From the NCBI RefSeq assembly GCF_002099425.1, contig NW_018343984.1, positions 18,049,501-18,113,500 on the forward strand: 64,000 bases of DNA. The letters run 5' to 3'. Shown one piece after another: positions 1 to 11,800 of the stretch; within the stretch, counting starts at the first letter, position 1; every line of letters begins with the position of its first letter. The notes below the pieces were generated by a model. The model saw only the letters and a program-made list of their open reading frames with translations. It had not been told where the DNA came from and did no database searches. Origin of the DNA: Phascolarctos cinereus (taxonomy: Eukaryota; Chordata; Mammalia; Diprotodontia; Phascolarctidae). Position numbers and translations under genes: made by a program.

Positions 1-145
1 CCCATCTGGCAGAGGAGAAAACTAATACTCAGAAAGATTCAATGTCCCAGAATCATCCCTTTAACAAATTTTTCTGGCTGAATTTGAACCCAAGTCTTCC
101 TGAGTATCAGCTCCATGTTCTATGCAGGAAGCCACACTGCCTCTC
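1..145 (-). mobile_element. MIR-like SINE fragment
   Basis: Antisense core-SINE pattern: a 'gaggaaactgaggc'-like stretch, then 'gaatttgaacccaagtcttcctga', then a tRNA-like end with a 'cacactgcctc' remnant. It is heavily diverged and starts before or at the window edge. Confidence 0.55.
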
Positions 146-304
146 TGAGTAAGCTGCCATATAGTTCTAGATTCCATGAAGAAATTGACAAGATCCCTCA
201 AACTAAGTCAACTTGTATGCAAAAAATAACAACAACAACAACTGGTATTTATAGAGGGCTAAATATTCAATATATAATGTTAATATGAACAGCATAAATG
301 TATG

Positions 305-525
305 TTTAAATAGGAAGGGTTTGTAAAAAACATTTTACGTATATCTCATTTCATCCTCACAACAGCCCAGGGAGTTTTGTGCTATTATCCCCATTTTAAA
401 GATGAGGAAACTGAGGCAGAAGGAGGGTGAAGTGACTTCCCCCAAGGTCATACAGCTAGTAAGTCTCTGAGGCAAGATTTGAACTCACACCCCTGACCCC
501 AGGTCCAATGCTCTAATAACTGGGC
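305..525 (-). mobile_element. MIR/THER-type SINE
   Basis: Antisense MIR, almost full length. It shows 'atctcatttcatcctcacaac', 'ccccattttaaagatgagg', 'aaactgaggcag', 'tcatacagctagtaagt' and 'gatttgaactcac' in the expected order. Confidence 0.8.
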
Positions 526-537
526 CAACCAGAAATG

Positions 538-860
538 GCCACCTTCATTTGAGTCTTGAAGGAAGCCATGGTTTCTAAGAGGTAGAGGTGAGGAAGGAGG
601 ACATTCTAAAAATGTGGGGTGGCCAGTACAAAGGTACTGGGATGGGAGATGAAGTGTGCTATTCGAGGATGCAAATTGGCTAGTGTAGATAAATGTAGAA
701 GGCCTTAAAACTCTCTAAAATGTAAAAAAGCCTGGGAAAGTAGGAAAAAGCCAGATGGGGAAGAGTTTTAAATTAAACAGTTTGTTTAATGGAATGGAAT
801 TTTGATGCCTGTCCCTGGGGAGTTTACAATCTACTTTGGGAAGATGAGAACTACATCAAA
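538..860 (-). mobile_element. L2 LINE fragment (3' UTR, antisense)
   Basis: Shows 'gagtcttgaaggaagccatgg', 'gaggtagaggtgaggaagga' and 'gatgggagatg'. This matches the reverse complement of the L2 3' region seen in clearer copies of this window (e.g. 15.7-16.06 kb). It decays towards 860. Confidence 0.55.
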
Positions 861-999
861 ACAAGTAAGTCGGACTGGTGGTAAGTACTCTAAGATTTCA
901 GAGGAAGAAAATCAGGGAAGTCAGTGAAGGCTTCACAGGCTCTACTTATGCCCCTTCTAGTACAGGCCTTCTCCGATTCCCTCAGGAGTTATCACTCTG

Positions 1000-1190
1000 C
1001 CTCCGAAGCAGTTGTGTCTATTTTATATTTATCTGTGTCCATGTTGTTTACACCACACACCACTCCCAGCAGAATATAACCTCTCTGAAGGCAGGAACTA
1101 GGTTGTTTTGTGTTTTAGCTTTATATCCCTAGTGCCTAGGACCCAGCACAGTATGTCACCCATGGGTAGCACTCAACAAATGATTTTTTT
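1000..1190 (+). mobile_element. L2 LINE 3' end
   Basis: Sense 3' terminus: 'ctctctgaaggcaggaact', 'tatatccctagtgcctagg' and a terminal 'gcactcaacaaatgattt', followed by a T-rich tail. Confidence 0.6.
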
Positions 1191-1319
1191 TTATTTGAAC
1201 TGAATAGAATTGAATTCAAAGCTGGTGTCAGAGGGATGCTCCTTGTGCTATCCAGGACCTCAGAGCCTTGGAGGCAAAGTCCAACCAAGGGGCAATAAAG
1301 CTCGGAGGATCAGAGGATT

Positions 1320-1455
1320 TAGAACTGGCAGGAATCATGAGATTTAGAGACAGAAGGACCTTAGAGGCAATCAAGTCCAGCCTCTTTTTACAGATGAGGA
1401 AACTGAGGCAGAGAAAGGTTAAATGACTTGCCTAGGGACACACAGCTAGTAAGAA
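1320..1455 (-). mobile_element. MIR-like SINE fragment
   Basis: 'gacagaaggaccttagaggc', 'tttacagatgaggaaactga', 'cacacagctagtaagaa'. This is the antisense core of a MIR3-like SINE, cut on its right by the hAT element that begins at 1463. Confidence 0.6.
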
Positions 1456-1462
1456 CTTACAG

Positions 1463-1473
1463 CAGAGGTTAAC

Positions 1474-1519
<46 letters not shown>

Positions 1520-1691
1520 TGGATACTTTGGACAGCCTGGTTAAGCCTGTGGAGCCCTTCTAGGAATGTTTTTAAGTACATAAAATAAAATAGATAAGAT
1601 TGCAAAGGAAATAACCCACGTTGAAATAGTTATTAAAATATGTTGAGGGGGGCAGGGTTTAAGTTCATGGACCCCAACCTAAGAACCCTTG
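1463..1691 (-). mobile_element. hAT-type non-autonomous DNA transposon containing a GT microsatellite
   Basis: The reverse-oriented body shares blocks with two other copies here (53042-53222, 62762-62948). Shared blocks include 'taagcctgtggagcccttct', 'tacataaaataaaatagat' and 'gttcatggacccca'. The ends read CAGAGGTTAAC... and ...CCTAAGAACCCTTG, typical of hAT-Charlie ends. Candidate 8-bp target duplication acttacag (1455-1462) / gcttggag (1692-1699), 5 of 8 matching. The GT run sits inside the element near its right terminus. Confidence 0.6.
1474..1515. repeat. (GT)n microsatellite
   Basis: About 20 uninterrupted TG units. They lie inside the hAT copy where its relatives read 'tttgtgtcatgg', so the run probably grew from that GTGT seed. 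Confidence 0.95.
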
Positions 1692-1949
1692 GCTTGGAGG
1701 TAATCTAGTCCAACTCTTTCATTATAAAGATGAAAAAAAGGAAGTCTCCCAGAACGGCAGTGGGCTTGTCCAAAATCGTACAGTAATTCACGTGAGATCT
1801 TTCCTCTTTTTTTCCCCACTAATTCACTGCCAAAATGTTAACAACAAATAGCTGCTGATGATCACACACACAGTCATCATAACGAAACCCTTCACAGAAT
1901 AGAAGGCACAAGGATATACCCAACACACTGTTTTCACTTTCTTACCTGC

Positions 1950-2868
1950 CACTTACTGTTCAACCCCCTTGCAATCTTGTTTCAGATCACTCAAGCGAAA
2001 CGTTTCTGGAGGTTACCAGTGGTCAATCTTGGTTGTTTAATATGATGGCCTTTCCACAGTTCTCATTCTTCTTGACCTCTCTACAAACATTTCAAACTGT
2101 TAACCAACTTCTGCTCTTGGATACGTTCCCTTCTCTGGTTTTTGTGATGTTGTTCTCTTCCTCTTTGGTTATTTCTTCTCAATCTACTTTCCAAGATCAT
2201 TGTTCATATTCTATGATTGTCTCTTAGGTCTGGGTCTTCTTTTTACCCTCTCTTAGTGATCCCATCAGTTCCCAGGGGTTCCATGATCATATCTGGATAA
2301 AATGTTATCAAATCATGCTCAGCTCTTGTATTTCTTCTGATCCCTAATTCTGTACTACCAGTAGCCCAATGGACCTCTCCCCCTAGATATATCATAAGCA
2401 TCTCAAACTCAACATACCCAAAACAGAACTCATCTTTCTACCAGCACCTCAAACCCAACCCTCTTTGGAACTTCTGTTTCTGCTAAGAATAACATTCCTC
2501 CAGCTGTCCCCAAAGTTCACAGCCTCAGTATCATTCTCAATTCCTTATTTTCCCTTCCCTTTATCAAATCCAATCAGATGCCAAGTCTTATTGATTCTAG
2601 TCTCCAGAGTATCTCTCATATCCGTCCCCCTTATTCTCTACTAATACATCTACAACCTTAGTTTAATCCATCATCACTTCTCAGTGGGACTATTGCAATA
2701 GTTTTCTAATTAGCCTTCCTTTTTCATCTTACTTTCCCAGCTGCCAAGGTGATGTCCCTAAAACACAGGTATGACCGTGACATTTCCCTACTCAAGAAGT
2801 TCTGATGGCTCCCTTTTGCTCTAAGATCAAATACAAACTTCTCTGTTTGGGTTTTAAAGCCCTTCACA
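1950..2868 (+). mobile_element. L2 LINE, ORF2 reverse-transcriptase and 3' region
   Basis: Sense L2, very decayed but collinear. RT-domain nucleotides start near 1950 ('cttacctgcc...cactcaagcgaaac'). Later come 'ttcttgacctctctacaaac', 'gtgatcccatcagttcccag', 'catctcaaactcaacatacc', 'gactattgcaatag' and 'aaatacaaacttctctgtttg'. No reading frame survives. A SINE begins where it stops at 2868. Confidence 0.75.
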
Positions 2869-3024
2869 ATCTTCCTGAGTTCAAATCTGACCTCAGACAC
2901 ATACTAGCTGGAAGACCCTGGGCAAATCACTTAACCCTATTTGCCTTGGTTTCCTCATCTGTAAAATGAGCTGGAGAAGGAAATAGCAAACCACTCCGGT
3001 ATCTTTGCCAAGAAAAACCCCAAG
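2869..3024 (+). mobile_element. MAR1-like CORE-SINE, 5' part (split by an L1)
   Basis: 'cttcctgagttcaaatctgacc', 'gaccctgggcaaatcacttaac', 'aatgagctggagaaggaaatagc', 'aaaccactccggtatctttgcc'. The tRNA-like head is missing. It breaks off at 'agaaaaaccccaag' (3011-3024) and resumes at 4019. Confidence 0.85.
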
Positions 3025-4018
3025 TGTAGAAGGAAGGTAGAAAATTGGGAAAGAATTTTTACAACCAGTCTCTCTGATAAAGGCCTCATTTCTAAAATAT
3101 ATAGAGAATTAAGACAAATTTATAAGAACACAAGCCATTCCCCAATTGATAAATGATCAAAGGATATGAACAGACAGTTCTCAGATGAAGAAATTAAGGC
3201 CATCTATAGTCATATGAAAAAATGCTCTAAATCGTTATTGATTAGAGAAATGCAAATCAAAACAACTCTGAGGTACCACATCACACCTGTCAGATTGGCC
3301 AACATGACAAAACAGGAAAATGATAAATGTTGGAGAAGATGTGGGAAAACTGGAACACTAATACATTGTTGACGGAGTTGTGAAATGATCCAACCATTTT
3401 GGAGAACAATTTGGAACTATGCCCAAAGGGCTACAAAAATGTGCATACCCTTTGATCCAGCAAGAGCACTTCTAGGGCTATATCCCAAAGAGATCAAACA
3501 AATGGGGAAAGGACCCACGTGTACAAAAATATTCATAGCAGCTCTTTTTGTGGTGGCAAAGAATTGGAAATTGAGAGGATGCCCATCAACTGGGGAATGG
3601 CTGAGCAAGTTGTGGTATATGAATGTAATGGAATACTATTGTGCAATAAGAAAGGATGAACAGGCTGACTTCAGAAAAACCTGGAAAGACTTATATGGTC
3701 TGATGCTGAGTGAAGTGAGCAGAACCAAGAGGACTTTGTACACAATAACAGCCACATTATGCAATGACTAAGATTGTTAAACTGAACCCTTCTCAGCATT
3801 ACGAGGATCTAAGACATCTCCAGAAAGTCTTGGGATGGAAAATGCTGTCCACATCCAGAGAAAGAACTATGGAAGCTGAATCGCTGTCACTTATTTTTAC
3901 CTTCTGTTGAGTTTCGTTTCATCTTTCTGATGGTTCCTTCTATTGGTTTTAATTTTTACTTACAACTTCACTAATGTGAAAATATGTTTAATGGGTATGT
4001 AAATGTAAAGCCCATATC
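3025..4018 (+). mobile_element. L1 LINE, 5'-truncated, ORF2 C-terminus plus 3' UTR
   Basis: Codes in one frame for the ORF2 C-terminal region. Residues match mammalian L1: REMQIKTTLRYHITPVRLAN, CWRRCGKTGTLIHC, then FWRTIWNYA, ARALLGLYPKEI, MFIAA-like KIFIAALFVVAKNWK, YMNVMEYYCAIRKDE and MLSEVSRTKRT (3166-3771). The frame is broken by one stop at 3370-3372, where L1 normally has Trp, and ends at 3769-3771. The 3' UTR follows to 4018, without a long poly(A). It is flanked by a direct repeat agaaaa(a)ccccaag at 3011-3024 and 4019-4031, so it inserted by target-primed reverse transcription into the SINE. Confidence 0.9.
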
Positions 4019-4085
4019 AGAAAACCCCAAGTGGTATCACAAAGAGTTGGACATATCTGAAATAACAAACAACAACAAAATATCC
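4019..4085 (+). mobile_element. MAR1-like CORE-SINE, 3' part (continues 2869-3024)
   Basis: 'agaaaaccccaagtggtatc', 'acaaagagttggacatatctg' and an 'aacaaacaacaacaaaa' tail complete the SINE that the L1 interrupted. Confidence 0.85.
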
Positions 4086-4349
4086 CTTTGAATCATCAGA
4101 TCAATAAAGGTCCTTTCTCCTATGCAGTAATGAGGAGATGCTATTGCAACTCTGTTCCAATGCTCATTCTTTGAGGCCAAGCCAGGATGACAGGAAGAGA
4201 TATCAACCTAAACAAGTTCCATTTGGAACACGTTGAATTGGAAATGCCTAAAGGACATTCGGGTGGGAATGCCCAGCATTCATTTCAAATTCTAACCTTG
4301 AACAATTTAAAAACCTACTTTGGAGTCAGGACTTGAGTTCAAACTTTTC

Positions 4350-4510
4350 ATCTGTTCCTTATTATTAGAATGTGAACTGCTTGAGAGCAGAGACCTTGCT
4401 TTTCTACCTGAGTTCAAATTATGTCTTTGTTATGTAATCAGAAGGTGAGCTCCTTAATAGTAGGGTCAGTCTTGCCATTGCACACAGTAAGCACTTAATA
4501 AATGCTTTTT
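4350..4510 (+). mobile_element. L2 LINE 3' end fragment
   Basis: Two partial 3' ends: 'gaatgtgaactgcttgagag' and 'gtgagctccttaatagtagg', then a terminal 'agtaagcacttaataaatgc'. Confidence 0.6.
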
Positions 4511-4719
4511 CATCCATTCATTCCTTTCTCATACTCATTCATATTAGCAAGAAAAAGTCTATGAACAATAAATGTAACTGAAGCCTTTTTCTTTCTCTCA
4601 TGGAAACATCAATGGTGATTTTAAGCAACTGTTAGAGAATCACAGAATCCCCAAGTTGGAATGAGGTCCATCAAAGGCACATCTAGTAATTCCATACCTT
4701 AACCATGCTTGCTATATCA

Positions 4720-5851
4720 TAGTTGTACTAGATTATATCTTCCCAGTAAGTAAATTGTAGTAGCCTATGCTGATTTTACATAATAAATAATAAATAATTT
4801 TATATAATAAAGGTCAGGCAGCAAAAAAAAACCTTAATTTAAATATTTTGTTTATCATGGTAAAAAGAAAACTTATATAAACAATAATTCCCAAATATTT
4901 TCATTTTTTCAGAAAAATAAAAATCTTCAGAATTTTCCCCATGCCATTTTTCCACAGTGGCTTTTTTGGCCTTTATGTCTAGCTGGAATTTTGTCTTCAT
5001 TGATTGACAGTCTGGTATGAGGAAAGCATTGTGATAGGAGGTTAGTTAGCCAGCCAACATCATAATGCACAGTACTTACAGCAGTGCAACCCAGTTTACT
5101 GGCTCTTCAGCTGGATCTGACAGCCTTGACTGACCATGGATAAAGCAAGCTTTACCAGGTAAAGAATTGTTATCTTTCTTTAAATGTTAGAGGTTCAAAA
5201 TCAGCATCCATTGTTGAGGTTTCTTTGAGAATAACTGGAAAGACTCCTGAAAAGGATGTATTTGAAAGTTGGAATGCCTCAGAGCACCAATCCCTGATCC
5301 ATCTCAGGTTGCCTTCATCAATGTTTAGGATTTCCCATTGCTGACTCTCATGTAATATCTATGACATACAAGGGGGGATGAGGAGCAAACTCCTAAGCTT
5401 ATAAATAGAAAACATGAATCACTGGGAAGATAAAAACCCTGGCATAAGGCTCACCAGTAAGAAGAGAAAAGAATTGTATTCTTCCCCTTTCTGATTCTCA
5501 AAAAGGATCAAATTTTCAGAGGTTTGTTTTTTTTTTTAATGAGAATTTGCAAAATAGAATCATAGGACTAAAGGGAAACTAGGAAGGCTTATCTTGTCCA
5601 TTTCCTGATCCTAGTATTGAAATCTTCATAAAAATCTGCTTTCCTCTTACCCTCTCTAGAGCAAAATACTCTTCTGTCTCTACCAGTAACATGTCATTCT
5701 AGTGTCTCATAGTCCTTTCAATCAAGATAAATAATTACAAATCAAAGGATCAGAAGAATCACTTACAGAAAGCATTGGAGTTGAGCCCTAGACTAGCCAG
5801 TCAGTGGTTTATCTGATGTGACTTAGAGTGCCTTGACTATTTATCAGACCC
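4720..5851. other. Mostly unassigned stretch
   Basis: No coding potential or clear repeat family seen. An AT-rich part around 4785-4815 repeats 'taataaataat'. A faint MIR3-like 'gaatcataggactaaaggga' lies at about 5555. Confidence 0.5.
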
Positions 5852-5936
5852 AATAGAGAGAGAGAGAGAGAAAAGGAGAGGGAGAAGGGGGGAGAGAGAG
5901 AGAGAGAGAAGGAGAGAGAGAAAGGGGAGAGAGAGA

Positions 5937-5966
<30 letters not shown>
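5852..5966. repeat. (GA)n microsatellite, imperfect
   Basis: GA repeats broken by AAGG, GGGG and a CA, spanning about 115 bp. Confidence 0.95.
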
Positions 5967-5967
<1 letters not shown>

Positions 5968-6029
5968 TTGCTAGCAATATAATTTGGAAAAATAAAGAAT
6001 GTCAATCATCTAAATGGCACCAGAAGGTG

Positions 6030-6290
6030 AAGAGGCAGCGTTGGGCAGGATGGAGAAAAAAATCAGGACTTTGGAGTCAGGAAGGATTGGACTTTAATTG
6101 TATCTCAGACACCAATTATTAAACCCTGGGCAAATCATCTTCTCCAAGCCTCAGTTTGTTCATCTGTGAGAATGGAGATAGATGATAACTGCACTTGCCT
6201 CAGACACTAATTGTGCTGGCCAAATGAGAGAGTAAATGGTAAAGTGCTTTGTACACGTTAAAGGGCAGTAACAGAAGCTACTGTTCTCAT
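6030..6290 (+). mobile_element. MIR-type SINE
   Basis: 'ggactttggagtcaggaagg', 'ccctgggcaaatcatcttct', 'ctcagtttgttcatctgtga' and 'taaagtgctttgtacacgtt' in MIR order. Confidence 0.75.
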
Positions 6291-6315
6291 TGATTTATGT
6301 TGTGCTAGAAAGTTC

Positions 6316-6570
6316 CGGCAGCTAGGTGGCGCCATAGTGCATAGAGCGCTGGGCCTGGAGTTGGGAAGACTCATCTTCCTGTATTCAAATCCAGCCTTAG
6401 ACAATAGCTGTGTGACCCTGGGCAAGTCACTTAACCGTGTTTGCCAAAGTTTCCTCATCTATAAAATGAGCTGGAGAAAGAAAGGGCAAACCACTCCAGT
6501 CTTGGCCAAGAAAACCCTAAATGGGGTAAGAGTCAGACTGACTGAAAATGATTCAATGAGAGCAACAGAA
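6316..6570 (+). mobile_element. MAR1-like CORE-SINE, near full length
   Basis: The tRNA-like head 'ggcagctaggtggcgccata' carries an A-box-like region, with a B-box-like 'attcaaatcc' after it. Core 'tgtgaccctgggcaagtcac', then 'aatgagctggagaaagaaag', 'caaaccactccag' and 'gagtcagactgactgaaaa'. Both halves are present, so this is a good reference copy for the long form in this window. Confidence 0.9.
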
Positions 6571-6954
6571 AGTATTCAGCCTTGTGGTCACATGGTACAT
6601 TTTAATCTTGCCTGACCTCTAAACTCCATTCTACTTTCCACATTAACTCAGTGGGAATTAATAAGGGAGGTTCACTTCTCTTATCACAAGAATTTATTTT
6701 GAAACGAGTTAAGCAAAAAAGAACAGGATGCTATGAGATGTTTTCCAATCATTTCCGAGGAAATTTCATTCATCATGTTGTAAAATGAGTGAGTCTGTGG
6801 CAAGTCCTTTTGGAAAATCAGGGTACATTTGTTAGTAGCATTATTAACAATATTAACCTCATTGTTAATAGATTTATACTGAAAACATCCAGAAACGCAA
6901 ATGGAAATTATTGCTGCGATGATTGTGGTATATAAGCCTAAAAGTGTGCCTAAA
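6571..6954. other. Unassigned stretch
   Basis: AT-rich DNA with no recognised repeat and no convincing exon. A 104-codon frame on the minus strand (6684-6998) resembles no family I know and runs into the following SINE, so I treat it as chance. Confidence 0.4.
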
Positions 6955-7190
6955 GAAGCAATGTGGGGTGGTCCAGAGAAAACCAGCTTTGGAATCAAGA
7001 ATACCTGAGTTCCAGTCCTGTTTCTGACATGTACTGGCTATGTGACTTTAGCCAAATTCATTAATCTCCTAAAGCTCCAAGGTGAGCCTGTAAGAGTACA
7101 AATTGTAGAATAGTAGCAGCTCTGCATTGGTAGAGGGAATTTCTTCACCTGAGCTCTCTAGCCAATTATCACACATTCAGACGAACATCC
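6955..7190 (+). mobile_element. MIR-like SINE
   Basis: 'ccagctttggaatcaagaat', 'acctgagttccagtcctg', 'tggctatgtgactttagcc' and 'attaatctcctaaagctcc' follow MIR order. The right part is diverged and runs into a 'ccccccccaacaacaacaac' tract. Confidence 0.6.
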
Positions 7191-7213
7191 CCCCCCAACA
7201 ACAACAACAAAAA

Positions 7214-8440
7214 AGATGTCTGTAGTAGGTAGTGTTTAAGAGACCAGGACTATGTCATGTCAGAGGGCAAACAACAGTAACAACTAAGAAAGGCATAGCA
7301 TGTTATTCAACTAATAACTAACTTCTAGGTCTACCAAGCCAGGCATCTCTTGATAAACAGAGCTGTGGTAGCATGTGCTAACATGTAAGAATTTGAGTCT
7401 GTAAACATTTGCTATACTTCTGCCTTGTGGCAAAGCCCCTGCCTTGGAGAACGCAAAGTTAAAAACAAAGGAAGCTGATCCTGCCCTAGCTGAGAGGGCC
7501 TAGGATAGGGAGATAACTGTGGATGCAGTTGGCACACACAGTGATTATTGAATGAAGAGAGGATTGTAATAAAAAGGAGAAGGAGACTGTATGACAGGCA
7601 TGGAGAATTTAGGCAGACAGAAGAGCTCAGGAGGAAATTGGGGGACAGCTAGCAATCCAGGTTACCTGTTGCAGAACCCTTTCTTAGGGTTCTAGAGCTT
7701 GTCCCCATAGGATTGGGGATATCTTTCTCTATGACAGCCCCCATTGGATCTCTAGAGATTTACTAACCTGATATCATTTTGGCCAGCTGACCTCTTAATA
7801 TAGCTGATAACCAACTAAGATCAATTAGCTTTCACAAAGGGCTGTTTACTGAGAAGATACAGCAAGATGTAGCAAGAACAGAAGTATAGAAATGTCTCCA
7901 CAAATTAAACACGGCATACATTCTCATCCTTTCTCCTCTACACCTTGGTGCCCAGGAAGAGTAGCCTCAGCCTACAAAATATTCCCCTTAAAGTTGGGGG
8001 GGGGGGGACACTCCCCTCCACCGTCTCAGTCTCCTGAGAGACGGGCCTTAAATTTAAGGTGGGAGGAGGTTAGCTACAAACCGGTCCTCCCATCAAGTTC
8101 ACTTCTGAGTACCATATAGCTGAGAACCTAGGCATTCCCTTCATTACAAGACATGGTGTCTCAGCTGTTGGGCCTTTCTAATGCTGAGCTGGGTCAAAAA
8201 AGTCATTCCTCAAGGCTACCCTGGCTATCAGATTCAGTTACTGTCACTGCACTTTTGGTGAGCTTATGATCTTTTGAAGTTCGCAATATCATTGTCTCTC
8301 TGATACGTATTAACCTAGGATCAGTAAAGAATAAACAAGCCAGACACAAAAGAAACAAAAGTACCGTGTGTGTTTGAGGCTACGTGGTGACCAGGTGAGA
8401 AAGGGACTGACCCCTGGAAGCTAGGAGCATTTTGTCTTCC
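7214..8440. other. Unassigned stretch with a G12 tract
   Basis: No gene or known repeat identified. It contains a run of 12 G at 7996-8007. The mixed composition, with blocks such as 'gagaagatacagcaagatgtag', may belong to an old interspersed element that I cannot name. Confidence 0.4.
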
Positions 8441-8452
8441 TCACATGGTCAA

Positions 8453-8546
8453 AGAGACACATAGAGACACAGAGAGACAGATAGAGATGAAGACAGAAAG
8501 ATACAGAGGAACACAGAGACAGAGAAAGAGAGGGGGAGAAGGGGGG

Positions 8547-8591
<45 letters not shown>

Positions 8592-8862
8592 ACAGAAAGG
8601 CAAGGAGAAACAGAGAGAAGGGGGAGGAGAGAGAGATTGGAGAGAGAGAAGGCAAAGGGAAGGAGGAAAGGAAGGGAGAAAGAAAGGGACAGAGAGACAT
8701 AGAGACACAGAGAGAAGGAGATGGGAGGGAGAGAGGGAGACAAACAGGGAGAGAGACAGAGAGAGAAACAGGGAGAGAGACAGTGACACAGAGAGACAGA
8801 GACAGAGAAAGAAAGAGATGGGGAGAGAGAGAGGGAGACAGACAGGGAGAGAGAAAGAGAGT
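8453..8862. repeat. GA-rich low-complexity / (GAGA)n and (ACAGAG)n region
   Basis: About 400 bp of purine-only or ACAGAG-like repeats, with a G9 run and a perfect (GA)n core around 8551-8586. It produces several long spurious frames on both strands. Confidence 0.95.
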
Positions 8863-8869
8863 TCTGTCT

Positions 8870-11800
8870 GTCCATGCCTTTTGCAAGCACACTCAGTTCC
8901 AGCTCAACAGCAAATAAAACGGCTCTCTGTCATCATCTAATACAGCAACAGGAAACAGTCATTGAGCACCTGTGCATGCTCTGCCCTGAAGGGGCCCTTC
9001 CAGAGCTGCGCCATCATGCATTTCTAGAAATAGGTTCACCAAGCCTCCACCTGCAGGAAACATATACTGTGCTTGCCCCAAGGACTGGGCCCCATTGGCT
9101 AGTCACAAGTTGCATTTATAATCACCTTCATGTCCAAATATATCTACCCCTTTCCATTTCCTTACCCAGTGAGCCATCTTTTATAACAAAGAATAAAAAA
9201 GAAGGGCCAAAAATTCCATCAAAACTAAGCCACATCACCAATACTGACTTCTTAGCTAGGGATAAGGCTATCCCATTTTGACTTATGTGACCACGAGCTT
9301 TTCTAAAAACTTCCAAGAAATAGAGCCAAAGGTCTTGAAGAGGCTCCCCTCCCCCCAGTAGTGCTGCAAAGACCAAGTCAGCATTCCGAGTTGTTGGTTT
9401 TTTCCTGCTAAAGGAGAACATTATAAACCAATAAAATGAAGAAACATTGAAAGCAGAAGAGTATAAGAAAATGCATCTTGTTTTCAGTGTAGAGAGAGCA
9501 TAGTTGGGCTTGTATTTTCTGAAACAAAGAATTTTTACAGGTAAGTTTCCCGAGGTGGAATCAAGTTGGTGTGTGAAACAAGAGTAGCCACAATCATACT
9601 GCCTCCACTAAGGCTTCCCTCCAGGGTCAGTGATGGCCAGGCCTCAGAATCAAAGGAGGCACCAGAAATAGCTCTGTTTCTTAAAAGCAGGCCCTTAGCA
9701 GGTCTTTAAAGCAGTCTTGCATTGTTCCAGCCTGTAACGTCCTGCATAAGGTTGGTAACACAGGATGGTCGGAGCTGGATAGAGTCTAGATAGAGTCATC
9801 AAGTCATCAGTAAGTTCTCTCCCTTTCCTCTACATTGAAAATGCAAACTAAACTGATCACCAAGTAATTTTTGGAAGGAGAGCAATAAGAAATGGGGATG
9901 GGCGTGGGGATCAGGAAAGGTCTACTTCAGTCAAGTCTGAAAAGGGAACAAAGGGACTCCGGAAGGAGGAGGTGTGAGGAGGGGGACAATCCCAGGCCTG
10001 GGTATCAGTCCATGAATTGTAGCCCAAAGCTTGGCGCTACTTGGGTACAACAATTGGAGGGTTTAGAGCTGAAAGAGAGTTCCATTTTCTAAGATCGTCT
10101 TGTTACCTCTCGGATCTGGTTACCGAGGCAAGCCACAGATCCTTGGGATGTGCGCTGCTCCGTTCTCCCCGAGAGAGCTTCATCAGCTTCCCAGATGTAC
10201 TCGACTGCCATTGTCAAAGCCCAGAACAGCCATTCCCTTTACGATCTTTTTAATTAAGAGTCCTGCTTCCAGTAAACTAGCAGAGAACAAGTGCTACTTT
10301 CAGGGAGCGTGTTTGGGGTATGAATACCATATTGTGAAAGACTAGGATAGCTAGCTAGGCTGGCTCACACGGCAGGGGGAAGGGCCTCAGAACCTTGTGG
10401 AACACGCAAGTACAAATTTAAAGCAAACCTTGTCTGCCTGCCTGGAGAAAAGCCTAGCATGCAAGTGGAAGCAACCAACCCTCTCATTTCTCAGTGTGCA
10501 AAGACATGCGGCTCCCTGCAGAAGAATTAGAAGTCAAGTCTCTAGGAGGGCTTATTTTTAGACCCACAGTACCACCCTTTCCTCTGGCACCAAACCAACT
10601 TTGTTATTTTAGGTTCAAGACAGGGCTTTTCACCTCTAAGGCAATTTTCAGTTCACAGAAAGTTTTCTAGGGAACCTTGTAACGTGCCATAACTTGGCAT
10701 TTTTTTAAAGCAAGGATTTCAGTCTGGAAACTCGCAAAAAGGTAGATTTTAGCTCACTATTTAATCAGAAAGTGTTAACCGGTACAGATGTAGTACAGAA
10801 GAGGAACTTAGAACAACCTTATGCTCTTTTCCACCAGGGCCACACCCACATGGCTCAGAAACAGTCTCAGAATGTGTAAACTAGAGGATGTCGGGACAAG
10901 ATGGGTTGGGTGGAGGTGTTAGTTTTGTTATTATCATCAGGCATGATCAACAACATTTTACAAAGGAATCCATGTTCATTTCTATTTTCAAATAGTATGA
11001 GGAACAATATTGACTTTGATACATCTGTGGTTAACTGATGTGGCTATTCCTTCCCAAGCTATGGGTCGCAGCCTATTCCTGTCTGGGTGTGGAGAACTCT
11101 GTCCTGTGTTCCGTGTCCATGCCCTCCCATAAATCCTAGTGAAAATCCTAGATTGAAAAGTCAAGAGTTTAACCACCCTTGGACCCTTGGTAGTGAATGA
11201 ATGTCAGGGGAAGATAGAATGGCTGTTTATAAGCAACACCCAGAAATCTAGTTTTAACACTGGTTTCCTCAGGAATCTGGTGCTTGGGTAATTTAGAAGA
11301 GCTCTAGAGTTTGGGTGTATACATAGTTTTCAAGTCAAATATAGAATGCTGATTTTATTAAGAAGGCAGGACCAGTTCAAAAACTAGAAAAGTTTGCTAC
11401 CTAATTGCTCTTTTAAGAAAATTACAACTATTTATCTTTCTTTCTCACTCCCTCCATTGAACATTAAAAGAAAACCCTTGTAATAAATATGCACAGTCCA
11501 GAAAAACAAATTCCCACACTGATCATGTCAAAAAATATATGTTTCATTCTACTTTTTTCCATTGCCTCTTTTTTTCTGGGTAATTTAATCATTTAATTAA
11601 TAAGGCCAACAGGTTATTAATGAAAGGATGGTCATTTGGCCATCTCTCTTAGACCAAAGACCTATCTATTACCTCTTGATAACATGTTTCATTTTCAGTT
11701 CTCTGGAACCATCCCCCATTTGTTCCTGAAAAGTAAACATTTTCCAGGTAGACAGGTATACGTATGTCTGTATAGGTATATATGTATATACACCTACACA

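Noticed and set aside
6316-6400. tRNA-like sequences with A and B box motifs (here and in other SINE heads)
   Set aside because: They are heads of CORE-SINEs followed by the SINE core. None folds into a complete cloverleaf followed by a terminator, so no tRNA gene is called.
7640-8300. Possible long terminal repeat of an endogenous retrovirus
   Set aside because: Composition is suggestive, but I saw no matching second repeat, short target duplication, primer-binding site or coding remnant; not called.
8421-8940. Several overlapping frames of 85-149 codons on both strands
   Set aside because: They are translations of a GA-rich low-complexity tract (Ser/Leu- or Arg/Glu-only), not genes.
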